This document shows, piece after piece, positions 23,469 through 29,531 of a DNA stretch of 29,531 bases. Every line of letters starts with the position of its first letter. Position 1 is the stretch's first letter. Location of the stretch: NCBI GenBank assembly GCA_947090365.1, contig CAMUNT010000009.1, positions 1 through 29,531 on the forward strand. The letters are read 5' to 3'. This stretch comes from an uncultured Clostridia bacterium (lineage in GTDB: Bacteria; Bacillota; Clostridia; Christensenellales; Borkfalkiaceae). A program made the position numbers and the translations under genes. The notes below the pieces were generated by a model. That model was not told the origin of the DNA and did no database searches. It worked only from the letters and a program-made list of their open reading frames with translations.

Positions 23469-24671
23469 TTATACGTTTTTATCCACTATTTCACCGGCAT
23501 CGACTTTACCGTTCTTTTTAACGCTTACTCCCCTGCCAAGCACTACTATACCGCTCGTCTTACCGTCAAGTTTACCGGATATTTCCCGAACCTCACCAAT
23601 CAGGGCGTTTTCACCAATGGTAACGTCTTCGTCAATTATCGCATAATTAAGCTTAGCGCCCGCTTTTACGACAACGTGTCCCATAAGAACGCAGTCGGTA
23701 ACAACGGCGCCGTCTTCTATAATACAGTCAGTACCTATAACGGAATTAATGACTTTACCGCCGACTTCACAGCCCGTTGCAACTATCGAGTTGACGACTT
23801 CACCTTCGATATATGCAGGAGGAGCCAACGGACTTCTCGAATGTATGACTCTTTCACTATCTCTTAAATCGAACTTAGGCACAGTACCCAGCAAATCCAT
23901 ATTCGCTTCCCAAAGTGAAGCTATCGTGCCCACGTCTTTCCAGTAGCCTTCAAACCTGTACGAGAACATTTTCTCACCCGCGTTCAGCATTGCAGGCAAA
24001 ACGTTTTTGCCAAAATCTTTTTCCGAATCCGGATCAGCTTCGTCAAGTTCAAGATATTTGAACAGCTTTGATGCAGTAAAAATATAAATACCCATCGAGG
24101 CCAGATTGCTTTTGGGTTTTGCAGGCTTCTCCTCAAATTCGTATATGCTTCCGTTGGGTTTCGTATTAAGAATGCCGAACCTAGAAGCTTCCTTTATAGG
24201 AACCTCCATACACGCAATAGTACAGTCCGCTTTGCTCTTTTTATGCTCCGCAAGCATCTTATCGTAGTCCATTTTATAAATATGGTCACCAGAAAGAATG
24301 AGAACGTATTCGGGATCATACATTTTCATAAATCTGATATTCTGATAGATGGCGTTTGCTGTTCCTTTATACCACGAAGTATCGTTCTTCGCCTCATACG
24401 GAGAAAGAATATGTACCCCGCCGAACGTTCTGTCAAGATCCCACGGCTGACCGTTACCTACGTATTCGTTAAGCACCAAAGGCTGATACTGTGTAAGTAC
24501 GCCGACAGTATCTATTCCCGAATTAATGCAATTTGACAGGGGAAAGTCGATTATTCTGTACTTGGAACCAAAAGATACTGCGGGTTTTGCTATATTATTC
24601 GTCAAAGCATACAGCCTGCTTCCCTGACCGCCTGCAAGCAACATAGCAACGCATTCTTTTTTTCTGAGCAT
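23469..24671 (-). CDS. glgC: Glucose-1-phosphate adenylyltransferase (ADP-glucose pyrophosphorylase)
   Basis: Makes ADP-glucose from ATP and glucose 1-phosphate, the committed and allosterically controlled step of glycogen synthesis. The N-terminal loop is LAGGQGSRLYALT (12-24), followed by KPAVSFGSKYRIIDFPLSN and LSGDHIYKMDY with the catalytic aspartate. The C-terminal half is a hexapeptide-repeat beta helix (IEDGAVVTDCVLMGHVVV). Length 400 is typical. A strong GGAGG site lies before ATG 24671, in the 15-nt gap after glgB. It is the catalytic partner of the adjacent GlgD. Confidence 0.97.
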   Translation of the reverse strand: MLRKKECVAMLLAGGQGSRLYALTNNIAKPAVSFGSKYRIIDFPLSNCINSGIDTVGVLTQYQPLVLNEYVGNGQPWDLDRTFGGVHILSPYEAKNDTSWYKGTANAIYQNIRFMKMYDPEYVLILSGDHIYKMDYDKMLAEHKKSKADCTIACMEVPIKEASRFGILNTKPNGSIYEFEEKPAKPKSNLASMGIYIFTASKLFKYLELDEADPDSEKDFGKNVLPAMLNAGEKMFSYRFEGYWKDVGTIASLWEANMDLLGTVPKFDLRDSERVIHSRSPLAPPAYIEGEVVNSIVATGCEVGGKVINSVIGTDCIIEDGAVVTDCVLMGHVVVKAGAKLNYAIIDEDVTIGENALIGEVREISGKLDGKTSGIVVLGRGVSVKKNGKVDAGEIVDKNV

Positions 24672-24686
24672 TAAGTACCCTCCACT

Positions 24687-26516
24687 TTAATTTTCTTTTT
24701 TTAAATAAATACAAGTAAGCTTCGGAATATCTATAAAAATAGATTGTTCTTTACCGTGACCTGATTTTTTTACTGTTTTATAAATTCTTTTATTAATTAC
24801 GCCCTCTCCGCCGAAACGCTTACTGTCGGTATTAAAAACTACGCGGTATCTTCCCTCGACTATTCCTATACCGTAATTATGCAAATCTATCCCCGAGAAA
24901 TTTATTACCGAAATAATGACGTCACCGTTTTTAGAATACCTTGCAAAGGCCAGAAGATTATTCGCTTTATCGTCAACTACAAGCCATTCAAAGCCGTCCC
25001 AACAGTCTTCGATTTCATACAAAGGGCTGTTTGCTTTATAAAACAAATTTAAAGCTTTGACAAAAGTCCTCATTTTGCGGTGTTTTTCAAATTTGCGCAA
25101 ATCAAATTGTATTGCGGATCTGTAATCCCACTCATCGAACTGGGAAATTTCGTATCCCATAAAATTTAATTTTTTACCTGGATGTGCGTACATATAGCCG
25201 AGCAACGCTCGTTCACCAGCAAATTTGTCCGCATACTCGCCGAACATTTTGTTAATTATAGAACCTTTAACGTGTACCACCTCATCGTGGCTTAACGGCA
25301 GAATAAATCGTTCCGAAAAAGCATAGACAAGAGAAAACGTAATTTTATTGTGGTGATAATTTCTGTAATAAGGGTCCTGTCTGCAATAAAACAAAGTATC
25401 GTTCATCCAACCCAAATTCCATTTATAGTCAAAACCTAAACCGTCACAGTCAATCGGTTTCGTAACGCAAGGAAAAGCAGTCGATTCTTCTGCTATCATT
25501 AAACAATTAGGGAAAAACTTTTTAACTTCACCGTTCAGCTTTTTTAAAAAGTCTATTGCTTCGAGATTTCGGTTATCGCCGTAAATATTCGGCGTATAAT
25601 TTCCGCCCCTGTCGTAGTCGAGATAAAGCATAGACGCGACGGCGTCAACTCTAAGTCCGTCAATATTGAAAACCTTTAAAAAGAACGAGGCCGACGAAAG
25701 CAGGAAATTATCAACTTCCCGTCTGCCGAAATCAAATCTGCGCGTGCCCCATGCAGGGAGCTCCATTCTATCCCACAGCGGACACTCGTATAACGGTTGC
25801 CCGTCAAACTCGTAAAGTCCCCAGTCATCCTTAGGAAAATGTGCGGGAACCCAGTCGAGAATAACCTTTATTCCGTTTTCGTGAAACGCATCTATAAGAT
25901 TTTTAAATTGGCGCGGAGTGCCCAACCGGGAAGTTACCGAAAAATATCCCGTAACCTGATACCCCCACGATCCGTCGAAAGGAAATTCCATTATCGGCAT
26001 AAACTCGACGTGAGTATAACCCATATTTTTTACGTAAGGCACTAACGCCTTTTTCAGCTTTTCAAAAGTATAATACGAATTGTCCTTACCTCTCCGCCAG
26101 GACAGTAAATTTACTTCATAGATATTAACCGGCTGGTCAGGAGAAGATTTTCTGACATAATCACCGGGCTTCGGAAGTTCGGCTATCTTTGATGCCGTTG
26201 AAGCAGGCAAATCCGAAGAAAACGCAAACGGGTCTGCTTTATAAAGCTTTCTTCCGTCCTGCGTGGTTATACAATATTTATACGCATCACCCACGTATGC
26301 CTTAACCGTAATTTCAAAACTTTCATTGTCTGAAAGCTTTTGCATTTCATCCTCTTTCCATTCGTTAAAAGAACCGATTAAAGCAACAGATTTGGCATGA
26401 GGCGCCCATACTCTGAAAATATATTCATTTTCCGAAACTTTATGACAGCCGAAAAATTCGTATGCAAAACAATCAATTCCGTTATGAAAGATATTCAGCC
26501 TTTTTTCATTTAACAT
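24687..26516 (-). CDS. glgB: 1,4-alpha-glucan branching enzyme
   Basis: A GH13 enzyme that cuts an alpha-1,4 chain and rejoins it as an alpha-1,6 branch. An N-terminal CBM48 domain (YIFRVWAPHAKSVALIGSFN, 32-51) precedes the (beta/alpha)8 barrel. Catalytic residues are D291 (GLRVDAVASMLYLDY), E343/E344 (MIAEEST) and D411 (PLSHDEVVH). At 609 residues it is normal for the shorter branching enzymes. It is the first gene of glgBCDAP. A TTGAAA-17-TATAAT promoter leaves a leader of only about 13 nt with no clear Shine-Dalgarno. Confidence 0.97.
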   Translation of the reverse strand: MLNEKRLNIFHNGIDCFAYEFFGCHKVSENEYIFRVWAPHAKSVALIGSFNEWKEDEMQKLSDNESFEITVKAYVGDAYKYCITTQDGRKLYKADPFAFSSDLPASTASKIAELPKPGDYVRKSSPDQPVNIYEVNLLSWRRGKDNSYYTFEKLKKALVPYVKNMGYTHVEFMPIMEFPFDGSWGYQVTGYFSVTSRLGTPRQFKNLIDAFHENGIKVILDWVPAHFPKDDWGLYEFDGQPLYECPLWDRMELPAWGTRRFDFGRREVDNFLLSSASFFLKVFNIDGLRVDAVASMLYLDYDRGGNYTPNIYGDNRNLEAIDFLKKLNGEVKKFFPNCLMIAEESTAFPCVTKPIDCDGLGFDYKWNLGWMNDTLFYCRQDPYYRNYHHNKITFSLVYAFSERFILPLSHDEVVHVKGSIINKMFGEYADKFAGERALLGYMYAHPGKKLNFMGYEISQFDEWDYRSAIQFDLRKFEKHRKMRTFVKALNLFYKANSPLYEIEDCWDGFEWLVVDDKANNLLAFARYSKNGDVIISVINFSGIDLHNYGIGIVEGRYRVVFNTDSKRFGGEGVINKRIYKTVKKSGHGKEQSIFIDIPKLTCIYLKKEN

Positions 26517-26536
26517 ACAAATTTACCAGTATAATC

Positions 26537-26565
26537 ATTATATCATATCATAATAACTTTTTCAA
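26537..26565 (-). promoter_or_regulatory. Sigma-A promoter of the glg operon
   Basis: On the - strand, TTGAAA (26565-26560), a 17-nt spacer and a perfect TATAAT (26542-26537), 20 nt before the glgB ATG. Nearby ATATGATATGATATAATG is repetitive A/T sequence within the spacer; no operator was recognised. Confidence 0.75.
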
Positions 26566-26608
26566 GGCGGTAAACAAAGAAATTTGGAATAATTTAGTAA
26601 TTTGTTTG

Positions 26609-26637
26609 AAAAAAAACGCGGCACAAAACCGCGCTTT
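26609..26637 (-). terminator. Terminator after htpG
   Basis: On the - strand, a 9-bp stem (CGCGG core, one G-U, three A-T) with a 7-nt loop, followed by eight Ts (plus-strand As 26609-26616, some of which also pair). It sits at the htpG stop. Confidence 0.85.
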
Positions 26638-26639
26638 AA

Positions 26640-28460
26640 TTATTTTATATAGTGGTCTAACAAATATATATTTGCATTAATAAATTTGTCAAGCTCAGTT
26701 TCATCCAGCTTTTTAAACGACAGCAATGCAAGAGAATAGATATAGTTTGCCACAAAGTGCTGTCTTTCACTGTCAAGCCCTTTCATACTGCTGACAATCG
26801 GACTTTCAAGGTTTACTACCATTGTCTGCACAAGCAATCCGTCCGACATACCGTACATTTGCCCCATTTCGGAATACCGGCGCATATATTCATCGGTAAT
26901 AATAAAAGCAGGTACGGTACTTTTAAGTTTTTCAAATTTAATAGTAAGCTTATCGTTACCGATTGCGTTTTTAAAAATCTCGGCAAAAGCGGAATCCTCC
27001 ACACCTTCACCTGTCTTAACCGCACCGTCAAAGTCTGCATCTATACGCATAAATTTAAGCTTGCCGGGTGTCTTATATTCAACGTAACTTAAAAAATGCG
27101 GATCAATAAAAGTATCGCTGAGTATAGCATTTAAGCCGGCATCTTTAAACATTTTTACATACTGAGCCTGTTGAAGCGCATCGGAAACGTAATATACGGT
27201 TTTAGGCGTTGCTTCTGCATTCTTACCGTCTTCCTTCTTGTCTTCGGCAATATCTACGCCTGCAATTTCATTGAAGCTGACGAATTTTCCGTCAAGATCT
27301 TTATAAATTATTATATCTTTAACCTTATCAAAGAATTCTTCGTCTTTTATACAGCCGAATTTAATGAAATTTGCCGTATCGTCCCAACACTTCTCGTATT
27401 TAGGGCGGTCGGTTTTAAAAAGCGTAATCAGTTTATCGGCAACCTTTTTTGTGATATGCTTGCTGATTTTCTGCACCTGACTGTCATTTTGAAGGAAACT
27501 GCGCGAAACGTTTAAAGGAATATCAGGGCAGTCGATGACGCCGTTCAAAAGCATAAGGAATTCAGGAATAACTTCTTTAATATTATCTGCGATGAACACC
27601 TGGTTGCAGAACAGCTTTACCTTACCCTTGTCAAGCTCGACCTTGTTTCTAACTTTTGGGAAATACAGTATACCTTTCAGATTGAACGGATAATCCATAT
27701 TAAGGTGAACCCAGAATATCGGCTCGTTGTAATCCATAAAAGTATCGCGGTAGAATTTTTTATAATCTTCGTCGGTACAGTCTTTGGGATTTTTCACATA
27801 AAGCGGTGTCGTTGTATTTAACGGTTCATCCTTACCGTCGCCCTTAAACGATACATAAACGTTATAGGGCATAAACATACAATATTTTTTGATTAAATTC
27901 TTTATATTATCCTCGTCAAGAAATTCCTTCTCATCCGGGACAATATGCATAACTATTTTCGTACCGCGGTCAAGCTTATTGCAATCTTCTATTTTATAAG
28001 TGGCGTTTCCGTCGGATACCCAATGAACCGCAACCGCTTTTTTATAAGACTTAGTAAATATTTCAACGCTGTCCGATACCATATACGCGGAATAGAAGCC
28101 TAAACCGAAGTGCCCGATTATTCCGTCACCGCCAGCCTTCTCATACTTTGCAAGAAAATCCGACGCGCCTGAAAAAGCAATCTGGGTTATGTATTTTTCC
28201 ACCTCATCAGCGGTCATACCGATACCGTTATCTTCAACGGTAAGCGTTTTAGCTTTTTTATCAACGGAAATTTTTATGCAATATTCGTTTCCGTCCTCTT
28301 TAGCTTCGCCCATATCGACAAGCTTTTTGAATTTGGTTATAGCGTCAACGCCGTTGGCAACAATCTCTCTTAAAAATATATCTTTATCGGAATAAAGCCA
28401 TTTTTTAATTATCGGCATCATATTTTCGCTTGAAATTTTAATATTACCTTCTTTTTTCAT
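26640..28460 (-). CDS. htpG: Molecular chaperone HtpG (Hsp90 family)
   Basis: A cytoplasmic ATP-dependent chaperone dimer of 606 residues. The GHKL ATPase domain has E32 and N36 (FLREIVANGVDA), DNGIGM (77-82) and the lid/glycine segment GIIGHFGLGFYSAYMV. The middle domain carries the catalytic-arginine loop IPLNVSRSFLQ. Compared with E. coli, NASDA reads NGVDA and VSRE reads VSRS, which I believe is common for Clostridia HtpG. The C-terminal dimerisation domain is present. An AGAGG site lies about 9 nt before the ATG. It follows the S1 gene terminator by 28 nt; a TATACT at 28485-28490 (- strand) may be its -10, but no matching -35 was found. No CIRCE element was seen. Confidence 0.96.
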   Translation of the reverse strand: MKKEGNIKISSENMMPIIKKWLYSDKDIFLREIVANGVDAITKFKKLVDMGEAKEDGNEYCIKISVDKKAKTLTVEDNGIGMTADEVEKYITQIAFSGASDFLAKYEKAGGDGIIGHFGLGFYSAYMVSDSVEIFTKSYKKAVAVHWVSDGNATYKIEDCNKLDRGTKIVMHIVPDEKEFLDEDNIKNLIKKYCMFMPYNVYVSFKGDGKDEPLNTTTPLYVKNPKDCTDEDYKKFYRDTFMDYNEPIFWVHLNMDYPFNLKGILYFPKVRNKVELDKGKVKLFCNQVFIADNIKEVIPEFLMLLNGVIDCPDIPLNVSRSFLQNDSQVQKISKHITKKVADKLITLFKTDRPKYEKCWDDTANFIKFGCIKDEEFFDKVKDIIIYKDLDGKFVSFNEIAGVDIAEDKKEDGKNAEATPKTVYYVSDALQQAQYVKMFKDAGLNAILSDTFIDPHFLSYVEYKTPGKLKFMRIDADFDGAVKTGEGVEDSAFAEIFKNAIGNDKLTIKFEKLKSTVPAFIITDEYMRRYSEMGQMYGMSDGLLVQTMVVNLESPIVSSMKGLDSERQHFVANYIYSLALLSFKKLDETELDKFINANIYLLDHYIK

Positions 28461-28489
28461 CCTGTATACCTCTTGAAATAATTTAGTAT

Positions 28490-28516
28490 AAAAAAGCTCC
28501 GCTTCTGCGGAGCTTT
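28490..28516 (-). terminator. Terminator after the S1 gene
   Basis: On the - strand, a perfect 10-bp stem (28516-28507 with 28502-28493), an AGAA loop and a T6 tract (plus-strand As 28490-28495). It lies 11 nt past the stop codon. Confidence 0.9.
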
Positions 28517-28527
28517 ATATCGGTAAG

Positions 28528-29531
28528 TTATTTATTTTTCTTTGCACTTGCAAGCAAATCAGCAATCGAAGTGCCAGAAATACTTCCTTCGCTCCAAGTT
28601 GAAAGCTCGTCATCGCCGTTATTTCTCCTTGTAAAACGAGCCTTACGAGGGTGCTCTTCACCGTCTTCGTTAGACTTGCTTGCGCGGGGCGCCCTTTCAG
28701 GTTCGGGAAGTAAAGCTTTAATTGAAAGATTCATTTTTCTTGCATCGACGTCAAGCGCAACGATTTTAGCGTCTACTTCGTCTCCGACATTAAGCACCGT
28801 TGCGGGAGTTTCTATTCTGTCGTAACTTATCTGTGAAACGTGTACCAGTCCGTCAATACCTTTTTCAACTTCAATGAAAGCGCCGAAAGGCACCAATCTT
28901 ACAACTTTTCCGTGAATAACATCATCAACCGAGTATTTACCCTCGACGAGATCCCAAGGCTGAGGTTGAAGCTGTTTATATCCGATAGAAACCTTTTTGT
29001 TATTCTGGTCTATTTTAAGCACTTTAAACTGATAAGTTTTTCCGATTTCAAGTACTTCCTTTACGTCCTCGATGCCCGTCCAGGATAGGTCGGAAATATG
29101 GGCAAGGCAATCAAAACCGTTAACGGCAACAAACGCGCCGAATGCAGTTGCACGCTCTACTTTACCTTCAACAATATCGCCGACGGCAATATTTGCAAAG
29201 AATTCTTCTTCGCGTGCCAATTTAACAGCCTCGTTGGCGTCGTGTTCTTCCTGCAAGATTACGCGCTGTGAAGCAACGATTTCTTTTCTGCCTGTCTTTC
29301 TGATATCAAGAGCGCGCAGCCGAAGCGTTTTGCCTACGTACTTTGTCAAATCTTTTACAAAACCCATACGGATTTCTTTTGCGGGGACAAAAACAGAATA
29401 AGTACCAAGCTGTGAAACGAGTCCGCCCTTATTTGTACCCGTACAAACCACCGAAAATTCTTTTCCCGCTTCGATATCCGCGCTTAATGCTTCTTCCTCT
29501 TTAAGCATTCTTATCATTTTCTGAGAAAGTT
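28528..29531 (-). CDS. Ribosomal protein S1-like protein, 5' end cut by the window edge
   Basis: An RNA-binding protein with repeated S1 (OB-fold) domains. Visible are an atypical domain with KGGLVSQLGTYSVFVPAKEIR, then two canonical ones: VGDIVEGKVERATAFGAFV...GFDCLAHISDLS and VDDVIHGKVVRLVPFGAFI...GIDGLVHVSQIS. A charged tail ending LASAKKNK follows. The frame is open to the window edge: LSQK precedes the first ATG (29517), and that stretch reads like the end of a preceding S1 domain, so the true start is outside. In Clostridia such proteins may stand alone or be fused behind IspH; which applies here cannot be seen. A terminator follows the stop. Confidence 0.92.
   Translation of the reverse strand, partial: LSQKMIRMLKEEEALSADIEAGKEFSVVCTGTNKGGLVSQLGTYSVFVPAKEIRMGFVKDLTKYVGKTLRLRALDIRKTGRKEIVASQRVILQEEHDANEAVKLAREEEFFANIAVGDIVEGKVERATAFGAFVAVNGFDCLAHISDLSWTGIEDVKEVLEIGKTYQFKVLKIDQNNKKVSIGYKQLQPQPWDLVEGKYSVDDVIHGKVVRLVPFGAFIEVEKGIDGLVHVSQISYDRIETPATVLNVGDEVDAKIVALDVDARKMNLSIKALLPEPERAPRASKSNEDGEEHPRKARFTRRNNGDDELSTWSEGSISGTSIADLLASAKKNK

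Noticed and set aside
26640..28460. HtpG motif changes (NGVDA, VSRS) as signs of a broken chaperone
   Set aside because: The key glutamate, asparagine, DNGIGM and arginine are kept and the length is normal; probably lineage variation.
1..29531. CRISPR arrays, insertion sequences, tRNA or rRNA genes
   Set aside because: No regularly spaced repeats, transposase-like frames with inverted ends, or structured RNA gene signatures were seen by eye.

Overview
This window looks like a chromosomal segment of a low-GC, endospore-forming member of the Clostridia (Bacillota). It uses the standard bacterial code: TGA is a genuine stop, for example in pfkB and xer. The evidence is the classic Firmicutes order dxs-tlyA-nadK-argR-recN-spoIVB, the sporulation genes gerW and a SpoIIM-like gene, the Clostridia/Bacillus-type glgBCDAP operon, and promoter sequences that fit sporulation sigma factors. 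No phage, transposon, CRISPR, tRNA or rRNA was seen. I did no database search; identities come from recognising motifs and gene order.

Layout. From 100 to 14632 almost everything is on the + strand, in short tandem units. These are membrane protein-dxs-tlyA; nadK-argR-recN; spoIVB; the SpoIIM-like gene; a D-Ala-D-Ala carboxypeptidase; lysA-scpA-scpB; and DUF2953-gerW-dacF-rluB. Hairpin terminators sit between most units. A bidirectional terminator near 14650 separates this block from a mostly - strand block: lexA-GNAT, a Xer-type recombinase, the glycogen operon glgB-glgC-glgD-glgA-glgP, htpG, and a ribosomal protein S1 homologue cut by the right edge. Only a small Cys-rich gene and a PfkB sugar kinase run on + within that half.

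How it works together. The left block joins isoprenoid and NADP synthesis, arginine regulation, DNA repair, chromosome condensation (ScpAB) and lysine/DAP metabolism to late sporulation. Three sporulation units (spoIVB; the first carboxypeptidase; DUF2953-gerW-dacF) carry the same GTATA-17-(C/A)A(T/C)AATA arrangement, which fits sigma F/G. The SpoIIM-like gene has a near-consensus sigma E promoter. spo0A, normally right after spoIVB, is absent there. The right block makes and degrades glycogen, which Clostridia commonly store before sporulation.

Most notable: (1) a sigma E promoter, a terminator hairpin and a start codon superimposed on each other at 7248-7293; (2) several first-of-operon genes with no Shine-Dalgarno and a -10 box only 5-8 nt from the start codon, predicting leaderless mRNAs; (3) a 28-bp dif-like inverted repeat just upstream of a XerS-like recombinase, near the point where gene orientation flips, suggesting a replication-terminus region; (4) a LexA box between lexA and a divergent 60-residue protein with eight cysteines.
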